In this document: positions 53,215-62,218 of the stretch, piece by piece
How the letters are laid out: every line of letters starts with the position of its first letter
Numbering within the stretch: the stretch's first letter is position 1
Origin: JALEFZ01 sp039820545
GTDB lineage: Bacteria > Bacteroidota > Bacteroidia > J057
Direction: 5' to 3'
DNA: 64,000 nucleotides
Assembly (NCBI GenBank): GCA_039820545.1
Contig: JBCBPW010000022.1
Span: 15,469 to 79,468, forward strand
Notes under the pieces: model-generated
The model's input: the letters and a program-made list of their open reading frames with translations, nothing else
Databases searched by the model: none
Told to the model about the DNA's origin: nothing
Made by a program: the position numbers and the translations under genes

Positions 53215-56200
53215 CTATACTCGCCTGGTCTTACTCAACACCTTTTGCACACGCATTTGCAACTCTTGCAGAGTAAATGGTTTGGTTACGTAGTCATCAG
53301 CTCCCAATGTCAGGGCCTCTATTTTGGCAGGTTCGGACCCCATGGCTGTCAGCATCATCACGGAGATATGTACCCAATCTGGCTGACTCCTCACAGCCTT
53401 TAAAAGGCTCATGCCATCCATTTCAGGCATCATCATGTCAGAGATGATCAAGGAAATGTCAGAAGCTCTTTGGTTCAAAACCTCCAAGCAAGCCTTCCCA
53501 TGTGGAACCAAGATGATTTCTTTATGTTGGTCTTGTAGAATCTGATAAATGAAGTCTCTCATATCAGGATGGTTCTCCACCACAATAAGGGTATGCTCCC
53601 TGGATAGATTCGGAGTCGTTGATATACTTACCTTTTCCTCTCGTGGGCTCGTCTGGATAGCGCTAGAAGGTATTTGCGTTTTTTGCTTGGGTAAAATGAA
53701 GAAGAAATCACTCCCCTGCCCTACTTGGCTTTCAGCAAAAGCGTCCCCTCCCATAAGGGAAGCATATTCTTTGACCAGCTCCAATCCAATCCCTGTCCCG
53801 CCACTGAGCGCCTGATTGCCTTGATAAAACCGCTCAAAAATATGTTTCAATTCCTCTTCCTCAATGCCAACACCTGTATCGCTCACCATGAAGGAGATCA
53901 CTTCGGCCTTTTCCCTGACAGTCAGGGTTACCCATCCACCTGGAGGCGTATATTTGAGCGCATTGACAAGGTAATTGTTCAGCATCTTCTCTATTTTTCG
54001 CTGATCCAGGCGTACATGGAGCGCCTTCGAAATTTTTAATTGCACATTGAATTGTACGCCTTTTTGAGAGAAATAAACAGCAAAAGGCTCTGCCACACGC
54101 TGTACGAACGCCTGTAAATCGGTTGTTTGCTGCTCTAGTTTGAGCTTTCGATCCTGTAACTTGGTCAAATCTAGAATCTCATCTATCATTCCCAAAAGAC
54201 TCTTCCCATTGCGCTCCATGACTTGAAACTGAGAAGAGAGATCCATAGAAGGCCACTTGTCGGGATTGGATTGGAGGTAAGAAAGCGGGCCCAACATGAG
54301 GGTCAAAGGCGTCCGGAGTTCATGAGAAATATTGGCAAAGAAGCGTGACTTCGCTTTATCGAGTGCTTTGAGTTCCTCTGCCTGTTTGCGGATCTCTTCC
54401 GTACGCTCCTCTACAATCTGCTTGAGCTGTGCTTGGCGTCGCCTTAGTCTACGGGTGTTGTAGCGATACAGCAAGTACAGACTCGCCACACCCAAACATA
54501 TGACGAGGAGAATAAACCACGTTTTGAGGTAAAAGGGACTGACCACAATCAACTGAATAGAAGCAGGATAGACGGTCCATATATTGGTAGAGGCGGATTT
54601 CGCCCGTAGTGCAACGTTGTACGTTCCAAAGGATAAACCCGAGAACTCAATATCAGGCCCCGAATTTTGAATCCAGTCCTCGTGTATCCCCTCAATTTTG
54701 TATGCGTATTGCTTCCCATTTTCTTTTGCATGATCAAGCAAGACAAGATGTAAAAATGCCGTTCGATCGGATGGATAGAGATGGAGCTGGCGCTGATTCA
54801 AGACAGCATGTGTTTCTATAGTCACAGAATCTGTACTTCGATCAATACGGGTGGCTCTGCTGATAAGAAGAGGTACTTCTTTAAAGTTTCGGTCGAAATC
54901 ACGGGGATGAAATTGCGTCATCCCATTCAGCGTTCCTAAAAAGAGACTTCCATCAGGTGCCTGACAATGCGAGGTAGTATTGAACTCGTTGTGAGGAAGT
55001 CCGTCTTCTTCAAAATATAGATGGATTCGCCCGCTCGCTTTGTGGAAGCGATTGAGCCCATGATTGCTTGGCAACCACAGGTATCCCCATGCATCTTCAT
55101 AAACTGCGTAGAGGACATCGTTCGATAAGCCCGAGCTTTTCTGATTATAGATCTGATGTTCTTGTGTGCGGGGATTCCATTTGATCAGTCCTTGCCCCTT
55201 AGTCGCTAGCCACATGATCCCGAGGCTATCTACATGGATATGTGCGACCTGATCAATGGGCAAGAAATAGGGTTCAGGCTGATCCTGATGGTAGCGTGCT
55301 AGGATTTTTTCCTCCGCAAGGTTCGCCAAATAAAGCCCTGAGGACGTAGACAACCAAACGCCTTCTTCGCCTTCGTAGAAATGAAAAATCGAGCTGGAAT
55401 TCAGCTTTTCAAATTCGGGAGCTGGCTGAAGTTTGCGCAGATGCCCTTCGCTTTCGTTTAGTTTATACAGCCCCTCCCCTGCTCCAACCCAGATATCACC
55501 TTCTGTGGACTGGTAGGGCTGCCACAAGAGTGTAGGTCGATTTATGCCAAATAAAGAAAAGGACTTATACGTTTGATCCAGAATATGGAATCGGACCAAT
55601 CCACTTCGTTCTGTAGCCATCCAAAGGTAAGGATCTGCATATGAGACCCCGAGTATCCCTTCGAGCAGATCACCATCCAATATTTTTTGCTGATACCCTT
55701 GATTCTGAATGCGATCAAGTCCATACAATAGATGTTGGCTCCCCACCCATAAGTTGCCTTCTTTATCAGGTGTGATCCCTCGAATGGGGGCTGCCCAGCC
55801 ATTGAATTCTTCATACTGAAACCATGTTTGGAACCATTTCTTGCGGACTCTCAGTCGGACAAAGTGATTGTTGGCTTCATACCATAGGGCAGGGGTATGG
55901 TCCAGGAAGATATCGGAGCCATTGGGCTGGAACTCCCTCGGCACATCCAGTGTGTCAAATCTCAGCGAATCCCCCTGCTTGTATTGAATTCTCAATTCTT
56001 CATCCAGTAAGAGAAAGCTCATTCCCTTGCCCCAATACATAAAGTCATCATTTTGGGTGGGAATCACCTCTTCAAAAGCTAGCCGCTCATCGACATAGTA
56101 ACTCCAGAGAAAGGGAGACACATCTTCCCCTAATTTGTAGTGCAAGTCTGATCCATCGGTGGTGAGATATCCTGGCCGGCCTTGGGTATCCACGGTTTTT

Positions 56201-56874
56201 TGAATCTTGCCAGTTGAATCAAAATGGACGATGGACCTCAAGGGTGGATCAGGTTGGGCTCCGCTTTGACGTACGACCAACTCCGTCACGTAGGTATCTG
56301 CATCCCATTTGTATACCTGATCCTGAGGTCTGAATAAGTTGTATTGGGAGGATTTGGGAAAAATGAATCCCTTCTTTAGACCATCTCCATCCCATTCATA
56401 GAACTGAAAAAATCTCTCTTGCTCTTCTCTCAGGAGGATGACGCCCTTATGAATAGGATAAACATCTGTTTGATCTATATCAAATGGAACAGGACCGCCG
56501 AGATAGGTTTCCATATCATAAAAAGCCTCCTCAATAGGGTCGAGGATGCATAGATAGCGTTCTCTTCGACCAAAGTCCCCTCCATAGATCCAGATATTTC
56601 CCCTTTGATCTTCTGTTATTTGCAGGATATAGTTGTAGCAAAGCCCCTCTTGCTCTGTATAGTTTCGAACGCGTGTCCCATCGTAGCAGGAAATTCCTTT
56701 GGGTGTCCCAAACCAGATAAAGCCTCGGGAGTCGTGGTGAAATCTCAAAATATCGGTACTGACCAAGCCCTCTTCTTCTCCTATCTTTAGGAAGGTCGGG
56801 ACTGTTTGTTGGCCACAAAGGAGGGCGGGGTATATCAGGCACAGTATCAGGGCGAATCGAAAAACTATTTTCAT
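53215..56874 (-). CDS. Hybrid two-component sensor with two-component propeller, kinase and receiver but no HTH output
   Basis: 1219 residues from the ATG at 56874 (signal peptide MKIVFRFALILCLIYPALLCG). The open frame reaches 56997, but that part crosses a REP-like palindrome. The sensor is a regulator propeller (about 30-690; many 'W.GT' and 'D..GN.W' repeats such as 'DSRGFIWFGT', 'DKEGNLWVGS'), a Y_Y_Y domain ('YAYKIEGIHEDWIQ') and a TM helix (about 780-805). HisKA ('FFANISHELRTPLTLMLG'), HATPase_c ('GTGIGLELVKEYASLMGG') and a receiver ('IISDMMMPEMDGM', 'DDYVTKPF') follow, and the protein ends there. The absence of the AraC-type output seen in its neighbour is notable. It is divergent from the GH2 gene. 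Confidence 0.92.
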   Translation of the reverse strand: MKIVFRFALILCLIYPALLCGQQTVPTFLKIGEEEGLVSTDILRFHHDSRGFIWFGTPKGISCYDGTRVRNYTEQEGLCYNYILQITEDQRGNIWIYGGDFGRRERYLCILDPIEEAFYDMETYLGGPVPFDIDQTDVYPIHKGVILLREEQERFFQFYEWDGDGLKKGFIFPKSSQYNLFRPQDQVYKWDADTYVTELVVRQSGAQPDPPLRSIVHFDSTGKIQKTVDTQGRPGYLTTDGSDLHYKLGEDVSPFLWSYYVDERLAFEEVIPTQNDDFMYWGKGMSFLLLDEELRIQYKQGDSLRFDTLDVPREFQPNGSDIFLDHTPALWYEANNHFVRLRVRKKWFQTWFQYEEFNGWAAPIRGITPDKEGNLWVGSQHLLYGLDRIQNQGYQQKILDGDLLEGILGVSYADPYLWMATERSGLVRFHILDQTYKSFSLFGINRPTLLWQPYQSTEGDIWVGAGEGLYKLNESEGHLRKLQPAPEFEKLNSSSIFHFYEGEEGVWLSTSSGLYLANLAEEKILARYHQDQPEPYFLPIDQVAHIHVDSLGIMWLATKGQGLIKWNPRTQEHQIYNQKSSGLSNDVLYAVYEDAWGYLWLPSNHGLNRFHKASGRIHLYFEEDGLPHNEFNTTSHCQAPDGSLFLGTLNGMTQFHPRDFDRNFKEVPLLISRATRIDRSTDSVTIETHAVLNQRQLHLYPSDRTAFLHLVLLDHAKENGKQYAYKIEGIHEDWIQNSGPDIEFSGLSFGTYNVALRAKSASTNIWTVYPASIQLIVVSPFYLKTWFILLVICLGVASLYLLYRYNTRRLRRRQAQLKQIVEERTEEIRKQAEELKALDKAKSRFFANISHELRTPLTLMLGPLSYLQSNPDKWPSMDLSSQFQVMERNGKSLLGMIDEILDLTKLQDRKLKLEQQTTDLQAFVQRVAEPFAVYFSQKGVQFNVQLKISKALHVRLDQRKIEKMLNNYLVNALKYTPPGGWVTLTVREKAEVISFMVSDTGVGIEEEELKHIFERFYQGNQALSGGTGIGLELVKEYASLMGGDAFAESQVGQGSDFFFILPKQKTQIPSSAIQTSPREEKVSISTTPNLSREHTLIVVENHPDMRDFIYQILQDQHKEIILVPHGKACLEVLNQRASDISLIISDMMMPEMDGMSLLKAVRSQPDWVHISVMMLTAMGSEPAKIEALTLGADDYVTKPFTLQELQMRVQKVLSKTRRV

Positions 56875-56975
56875 GACGACGAGGGGGAATATCCTGAAAA
56901 GTGAGTTGATGATTGACGAAGTAATATACTGACACTTTTGCATTCCTCCATATCGGGTGGTGGAGATGTGTCCTT

Positions 56976-57003
56976 GTAGAGACGTGATTAATCGCATCTC
57001 TAC
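56976..57003. repeat. REP-like palindrome at the 3' end of the transposase relic
   Basis: GTAGAGA (56976-56982) pairs with TCTCTAC (56997-57003) around a symmetric core GATTAATC. The stop codon of the transposase relic falls inside it. A palindrome of this type beginning GTAGAGACG is, as I recall, a recurrent repeat in other bacterial genomes. Confidence 0.65.
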
Positions 57004-57230
57004 TGTCCGTAATAGTCATCATCCTTCCAATTTTGCACATTTCGCTCGATGTAATCGATAATTCGAATATGTGAACCAGCATCTCAGATGATGACATCAT
57101 GAAATCTACTTTACCATGCAAACTGTTCATTGATCTTCCGAATCTCAAAGGTACACCGCCCTTTATACCAGCGAATAATTCTCGATAAATTTTCCTGCAA
57201 CATAGGATTCTCTTGACCTGTGACTCCACC
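57000..57230 (-). pseudogene. Decayed C-terminus of a REP-associated (Y1/IS200-like) tyrosine transposase
   Basis: Read on the minus strand from 57230 down, one frame gives NPMLQENLSRIIRWY, then WYKGRCTFEIRKINEQFAW, a TAA (57113-57111), SRFHDVII, a TGA (57086-57084), and IDYIERNVQNWKDDDYY before a final TAG. Intact RAYT transposases of Bacteroidota have 'FAWQSRFHDHIIRD...YI..N...W..D' in this order. A single C-to-T change of CAA and of CGA would explain the two stops at the expected Gln and Arg. The N-terminal catalytic half (HUH motif) is missing. It is adjacent to a palindrome, as expected for a RAYT. Confidence 0.75.
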
Positions 57231-57258
57231 TCATTTCGAGGGAGCCTCTTCATATAAA

Positions 57259-57313
57259 GGAACTCCACTTCGTCAATGTAAACTTTGAAGCTATAGTTGT
57301 GGATCAGCGCAGT
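57259..57313 (-). pseudogene. Fragment of a second FG-GAP/CARDB-type gene
   Basis: This 55-base segment matches 46998-47052 at 47 of 55 positions, inside the CARDB-like domain of the FG-GAP gene. Translated on the minus strand it reads ALIHNYSFKVYIDEVEF against ALIHNYSFTDYIGEVAF. Similarity stops abruptly on both sides. It is a remnant of a paralogue, or of a partial duplication, now next to a transposase relic. Confidence 0.75.
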
Positions 57314-57476
57314 ATAGTGGCTTGTTTAATATAGGTGTAAACATCGTATAACTTCCTATTTGAAACGCTCGCCCTGCCACCATTTGGCACTTTCAGTACT
57401 TGGTTTTGGTTTGATTTGCTAAATTGGAAAGAAGCAAATCGACCCAGGACTAACCTTGCCCTTAACCTACGACATC

Positions 57477-60400
57477 ATGAGACGAAACCTACTCCTACTC
57501 ATTGGCCTTATCTTTTCTTTAAGTGCTTGTATGGAAAACAGAAACAACAGGCCCACCTACATGGCCGAACCCTGGGAAAAGCCTGAATGGGAAGATCCCG
57601 AAATCTTTCAAATCAATCGAGAAGCTCCTACGGCCTCCTTTTACAGGTACCCTGAGGCTGGATCTGCGCTGGCTAATGATAGCTGGGAAAACTCTCCCTT
57701 TTACCAGTCGCTCAATGGAAGCTGGAAATTCTATTACGCGGACAGTGTGCAAGCCCGACCTGTAGACTTTTACCAAGAGGATTTTGACCTGAGGGGCTGG
57801 GATGAGATCCGTGTCCCCTCCAACTGGGAACTGCAAGGCTTTGGCATTCCTGTCTACACGAACATCCAATACATGTTTCCCGCCAATCCTCCTTTCATTC
57901 CCCATGACATCAACAACAATGGAAGCTACAAACGGGACTTCTCTCTCCCTGCGGATTGGTCAGGCAAGGATATTTATTTGCACTTCGCTGGGGTCAGTGG
58001 CGCGATGTATGTTTGGGTAAATGGAGCGTTTGTAGGATATAATGAAGGTAGTAAAACCCCCGCAGAATTTGACATCACACAAAAGATAAGGCCTGGAAAA
58101 AATAGTGTGGCGGTACAGGTCTTTCGTTGGTCTGATGCCAGCTATATAGAGGATCAGGACTTCTGGCGGTTGTCGGGGATCGAGCGAGATGTCTACCTGT
58201 ACGCAACCGCTAAGGTCACGCTGAGAGATTTTCGTGTAAAGGCAGACCTTACCAAAGACTATCAAAATGGAGAGTTAGAGGTAGATCTTTTGATGGAGAA
58301 TCGCACAGAAAATACGGTCGAGGAATCTGTAGAAATCAAGCTATTAGAGGGTAATCAGGAAGTCTATACTGATCGTAAATCTATTCAACTTGAAACGGGA
58401 AAAAATGCTGTTTCATTCGAAAAACTTCTTCCTAGTATTCAATCCTGGAATGCCGAAAATCCCTACTTGTATACGCTACTCATCAACTGGAAGGGAGCCT
58501 CTACTGCCATCAAAGTGGGTTTTCGCAAAGTAGAGATCAAAGACAGTCAGCTATTGGTCAATGGAAAAGTAGTCCTATTCAAAGGGGTCAATTTCCACGA
58601 CCACAGCGAAACAGAGGGGCATGCCGTGACAGAGGAAATGACCAAGCAGGACCTCATGATCATGAAGCAAAACAACATCAATGCCATTCGTTGCAGTCAT
58701 TATCCCAAAAATCCCCACTTCTACCGACTCTGTGATAAATACGGCTTCTACGTCATAGATGAGGCCAATATCGAGGCGCATGGCATGGGTGCCACCAATC
58801 AGGGCCTGGAAAACCAGCCAGAAAGAATGGCCCAACATCCCGCCTATCTTCCCCAGTGGAGGGAAGCACATTTGGACAGAACCATTCGGATGTTTGAGCG
58901 GGATAAAAACCACCCATCCATCATCGTCTGGTCACTGGGAAATGAGGCGGGAAATGGAGACAACTTTTTCGCGACCTATCAATGGCTCAAAGAAAAGGAT
59001 AAGAGCCGACCTGTTCAGTACGAAGGGGCTACGGCTTACGAAAATACCGATATACAGGCTCCCATGTACTGGACCATCCCTCAGATGATCAGATACGCCC
59101 AGCAACCCGACACACGTCCCTTGATCCAGTGCGAGTACGCCCACGCCATGGGCAATAGCCTAGGGAACCTCCAAGACTACTGGGATGTGATTGAGTCTTA
59201 TCCCAATATGCAGGGTGGCTACATCTGGGACTGGGTGGATCAAGGGCTGCTGACGAAAAATGCGCAAGGCGAAACATACTGGGCCTACGGAGGGGACCTG
59301 GGCGGATTTGACCTACAAAACGATAAGAACTTCTGCCTCAATGGCATTGTCAATCCCGATCGCTCGCCCCACCCTGCCCTATATGAAGCGAAAAAGGTCT
59401 ATCAATATGTGAAGTTCCGATGGAAGGGAAATAACAAGGTAGAGATTCAGAACATGTATGACTTCACCAAGCTAGACGAGCTGAAATTTAGCTGGAAGTT
59501 GATGGAGAATGGGGAGGAACGCATCAGTAGGGAACTTCCTACACTCGATGTGGAGCCATATGAAAGTGTGGACCTAATCCTAGATCTACCTACTTTGGAC
59601 GAAAAAAATACCTACCACCTCAACATGTACGCAGCCTCGGCAGCAGCGAGCGAGCTCATACCCGTAGGATATGTATTGGCTTCTGAACAGTTTGAGATGC
59701 AGCAGGGCCAAGCAGCGGAGCTACCGTCTTATATGGAAGATTTGCGTGTAGCGCGCAGCGACTCCTTGCTGGTGATTGAGGGAAAGGGAACAGAGATCAT
59801 CTTTGATAAGCAGACGGGGCTGCTCCAATCGGTGGATTATGGAAATGGCAATCTCTTGCAGGCAGGCATCACAGCCAGTTTTTGGCGAGCACCTACCGAC
59901 AATGACTTTGGGTACAATATGCCTAGCAAACTTCAGGTTTGGAAGCAGGCCACAGAAGATGCAGACTTCGTCAGTTTGGAGGAAACGAGGCAGGATCAGG
60001 CTTTTACAGTGAAAACGCGGTATAAGCTGCCCAACACAGGAGGGGCGATCGTACAGTTTCAATATGCCATCTATCCAGACGGAAGCATCTCGGTAGATAT
60101 GGATTTGTCGGAGGTGGATACGCAGCTCCCCTTTCTTCCGCGCTTTGGAACGCACTTCATCATTGATCCTGCTTATGATCAGGTTGCTTGGTTTGGCAGG
60201 GGCCCACATGAGAACTATCAGGATCGCAAGACATCTGCCCTCGTGGGTCAGTATCAGGCGAAGGTGGAGGATTTATACTTTCCTTATGCCCGCCCCCAGG
60301 AAAATGGCTATCGGACAGACATTCGGTGGGTGACATTTCAAAATACAGAGGGGAAAGGCATCAAGATCACAGGTCCAGACCTATTTTGCTTCAGTGCCCA

Positions 60401-60611
60401 TCATCAGTACCCTTCCGACTTTGACCCTGGCATGCAAAAGGCGCAAAGGCATACGACAGACATCGTCAAGCGGGACCTCATCAGTCTACAGATTGACAAA
60501 GTGCAAATGGGCGTCGGCGGTGACAATAGCTGGGGGGCCTTGCCTCATCAAGCGTATCGGATTCCTGCTCGGGACATGCGATTTGGGTATAGAATCGAGC
60601 CTTTGAGGTAG
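57477..60611 (+). CDS. Lipoprotein beta-galactosidase, glycoside hydrolase family 2
   Basis: 1044 residues from the ATG at 57477 (lipoprotein signal, lipobox LSAC followed by MEN). The layout is that of LacZ: jelly-roll sugar-binding domain ('NGSWKFYYADS', 'VPSNWELQGFGIPVYTNIQYMFP'), Ig-like domain, TIM barrel (about 345-635) and a C-terminal Bgal_small_N domain ('FWRAPTDNDFGY'). The acid/base is Glu490 in GNEAGNG and the nucleophile Glu553 in CEYAHAMGN. Lipidation places it on the periplasmic or outer surface, for cleaving galactosides outside the cytoplasm. No SusC/SusD pair or other CAZyme is in the window. It may be controlled by the divergent propeller-type sensor. Confidence 0.95.
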   Translation: MRRNLLLLIGLIFSLSACMENRNNRPTYMAEPWEKPEWEDPEIFQINREAPTASFYRYPEAGSALANDSWENSPFYQSLNGSWKFYYADSVQARPVDFYQEDFDLRGWDEIRVPSNWELQGFGIPVYTNIQYMFPANPPFIPHDINNNGSYKRDFSLPADWSGKDIYLHFAGVSGAMYVWVNGAFVGYNEGSKTPAEFDITQKIRPGKNSVAVQVFRWSDASYIEDQDFWRLSGIERDVYLYATAKVTLRDFRVKADLTKDYQNGELEVDLLMENRTENTVEESVEIKLLEGNQEVYTDRKSIQLETGKNAVSFEKLLPSIQSWNAENPYLYTLLINWKGASTAIKVGFRKVEIKDSQLLVNGKVVLFKGVNFHDHSETEGHAVTEEMTKQDLMIMKQNNINAIRCSHYPKNPHFYRLCDKYGFYVIDEANIEAHGMGATNQGLENQPERMAQHPAYLPQWREAHLDRTIRMFERDKNHPSIIVWSLGNEAGNGDNFFATYQWLKEKDKSRPVQYEGATAYENTDIQAPMYWTIPQMIRYAQQPDTRPLIQCEYAHAMGNSLGNLQDYWDVIESYPNMQGGYIWDWVDQGLLTKNAQGETYWAYGGDLGGFDLQNDKNFCLNGIVNPDRSPHPALYEAKKVYQYVKFRWKGNNKVEIQNMYDFTKLDELKFSWKLMENGEERISRELPTLDVEPYESVDLILDLPTLDEKNTYHLNMYAASAAASELIPVGYVLASEQFEMQQGQAAELPSYMEDLRVARSDSLLVIEGKGTEIIFDKQTGLLQSVDYGNGNLLQAGITASFWRAPTDNDFGYNMPSKLQVWKQATEDADFVSLEETRQDQAFTVKTRYKLPNTGGAIVQFQYAIYPDGSISVDMDLSEVDTQLPFLPRFGTHFIIDPAYDQVAWFGRGPHENYQDRKTSALVGQYQAKVEDLYFPYARPQENGYRTDIRWVTFQNTEGKGIKITGPDLFCFSAHHQYPSDFDPGMQKAQRHTTDIVKRDLISLQIDKVQMGVGGDNSWGALPHQAYRIPARDMRFGYRIEPLR

Positions 60612-60810
60612 AGAGGTGGGATGATCAGTATTTTAAAAGGCTGGAAAAAAGAATTCCAATATTCTTTAGCATCCTAGGAGGAAAGAAAATTGAAGGGACT
60701 GCTTTCATAGCTGTTTCTTGGTTTTTCATCTCATTTCTGACGAGGGCCACTCACTACGCAACCAGATATCCCAACATTGACTTGGATTGAAAGGATTTCT
60801 ACTACCTTCC

Positions 60811-61914
60811 TCACCCTTCCTCAGCAGATAAGGATGCTTTCACCACCAGCTTGGGCTTGCTCAAGTAGCGGGCGACAATCGCCAATGCCAACATACCCAA
60901 AGCACAAGCAAACACCCAGTATGGATTGAGAAATACCTCCTGTAAGGAACAAATCGCCAAGATGAGGATAGAAGAAAAGGGAAGAGACAGGGCCAAGATC
61001 CCTAGACTCAAATCAGGATCAAAGGTTTTCACCCCATCTTTCTCCTCCATCTGATGGATCGACGAAATGTGGGCAAATGGCCAGAAGCTACAGGCACTTT
61101 GTGGAAAGGCAATCAGCACGATGACTGCTACAGGTGTGAGCCCTGGAAGTAGCAGCACCAAAAGCCCACTGATGAAAAAGGCCAGGGAAGAGCGGAACAA
61201 TAACAATCGAATCATTCGCTTGAATTGTCCACGCTTGATCTTGACAGCCAGACCGATGAATATCAAAATTAAGGGCGTCATCATGGCCGTCATATTCCCC
61301 GTCGCCTGCTGAAGGAAAGCTGGTAATTTGGAAAGGTTGATCCCCAGGCCCAACATCACAAAGGCCAGGAGAATCACCAGATTGATGGGCTCCTTGATGA
61401 TCGAACCTATCAGAGATCGAAGTCTACCAGATCCCGAAGATTGAATCCCCTTTTTTTGCACATACCAATGCATGGCCAGCACATAGAGGAGGATCAATAC
61501 ATATATCTTATTGCCCACATCCGCCAAAGCTGCCAAGGCCAGCGCTTCGTCTCCCATGTACTCCACCAAAAAGGGAAAGCAGGAAAGGCCAGGCGCCAGA
61601 GAAGGTAGCATCATCATCAGCGTACGATGGGTAGGGCTGTTTTTTTCTATACCTTTCAGATAAGGCAAACCCTTGTAGCAGATTCCCAGCATCAGCAGGT
61701 TGAAGAGCAGGGCCAACAAAGGCAGAAAAAGCATGGAAGCATCCACCTCAATCTTGAGCAAAGCCACAAAGATAGTCGCAGGAAGCGCAACTGACAGGAT
61801 CATGACTTTGATTCCCGATAAGGCCTCCTTCGAGCGAATCTTGCCCCTGATAAGGGCACCGATTCCAATGAGGAGAATCAGGGACAATGTTTTTTGTAAG
61901 GCAGGATCATTCAA
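60811..61914 (-). CDS. AEC family transporter (auxin efflux carrier-like permease)
   Basis: 367 residues with about ten hydrophobic segments arranged in two halves, the second starting near residue 165. 'VMILSVALPATIFVALLKIEV' in the first half and 'PLILIFIGLAVKI' plus 'VAVIVLIAFPQSACSFWPFAHI' in the second fit the AEC/BART-superfamily fold, where broken helices bind the solute. The substrate (organic acid or amino acid) cannot be inferred. The start ATG at 61914 is preceded by two hairpins (62032-62078). It is convergent with the GH2 gene. Confidence 0.75.
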   Translation of the reverse strand: MNDPALQKTLSLILLIGIGALIRGKIRSKEALSGIKVMILSVALPATIFVALLKIEVDASMLFLPLLALLFNLLMLGICYKGLPYLKGIEKNSPTHRTLMMMLPSLAPGLSCFPFLVEYMGDEALALAALADVGNKIYVLILLYVLAMHWYVQKKGIQSSGSGRLRSLIGSIIKEPINLVILLAFVMLGLGINLSKLPAFLQQATGNMTAMMTPLILIFIGLAVKIKRGQFKRMIRLLLFRSSLAFFISGLLVLLLPGLTPVAVIVLIAFPQSACSFWPFAHISSIHQMEEKDGVKTFDPDLSLGILALSLPFSSILILAICSLQEVFLNPYWVFACALGMLALAIVARYLSKPKLVVKASLSAEEG

Positions 61915-62031
61915 CGTTCTATCTCTTAAATTTTATGTTATAATTTTCGGACCTTGTAACAGGTTGTCTGAGGGGGCGTTGGCCTTGGAATTTGATGATA
62001 GGGGCGGATAGAAGAGATGGGCTGAAATTCC

Positions 62032-62078
62032 ATCCCGAGATTCATCATCGGGATTGGTTCTTTTTCCCTAAAAAGAAC
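62032..62078. repeat. Two adjacent hairpins upstream of the AEC transporter gene
   Basis: ATCCCGA/TCGGGAT (62032-62054) and the AT-rich GTTCTTTTT/AAAAAGAAC (62057-62078) are both perfect. They lie about 120-165 bases before the transporter start and past the aminotransferase terminator. They may be operators or leader structures; the surrounding 300 bases hold no gene. Confidence 0.55.
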
Positions 62079-62154
62079 TCCCGCTGAAGGCGACTATTAG
62101 ATGATACGAAGATTTAAAGTAGATTTCATTCAACATAAAGAGGACAGCACTGAT

Positions 62155-62195
62155 CAAACAAAAGAAATAAGGGCAATCCGTGTACCCTTATTTCT
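62155..62195 (-). terminator. Rho-independent terminator of the aminotransferase gene
   Basis: AGAAATAAGGG (62163-62173) pairs perfectly with CCCTTATTTCT (62185-62195). On the minus strand it is followed by TTTTGTTTG. It lies 23 bases past the stop codon. Confidence 0.85.
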
Positions 62196-62218
62196 GATAA
62201 AAAACCTATTACACCATA

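Larger units (their letters stand above)
56875..57476. other. Relic-filled intergenic region between sensor kinase and beta-galactosidase genes
   Basis: About 600 bases with no intact gene. It contains a palindrome (56976-57003), a decayed transposase C-terminus (57000-57230) and a fragment of an FG-GAP protein (57259-57313), all on the minus strand. The flanks should hold the divergent promoters of the two genes. Confidence 0.75.

Noticed and set aside
56875..56997. Upstream extension of the propeller-type sensor kinase
   Set aside because: The extension contains a REP-like palindrome, and the Met at 56874 begins a good signal peptide.
56531..57268. A 245-codon minus-strand open frame overlapping the sensor kinase start
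   Set aside because: Its 3' half is a shadow of the sensor kinase in another frame, and its 5' half crosses the transposase relic and REP palindrome. The two recognisable relics here use their own frames.
59721..60209. A 162-codon minus-strand open frame inside the GH2 gene
   Set aside because: It is antisense to the conserved C-terminal domain of the beta-galactosidase, with no domain or start signal of its own.
57477..60611. A polysaccharide utilisation locus around the beta-galactosidase
   Set aside because: There is a nearby hybrid sensor, but no SusC/SusD pair and no second glycoside hydrolase in the window.
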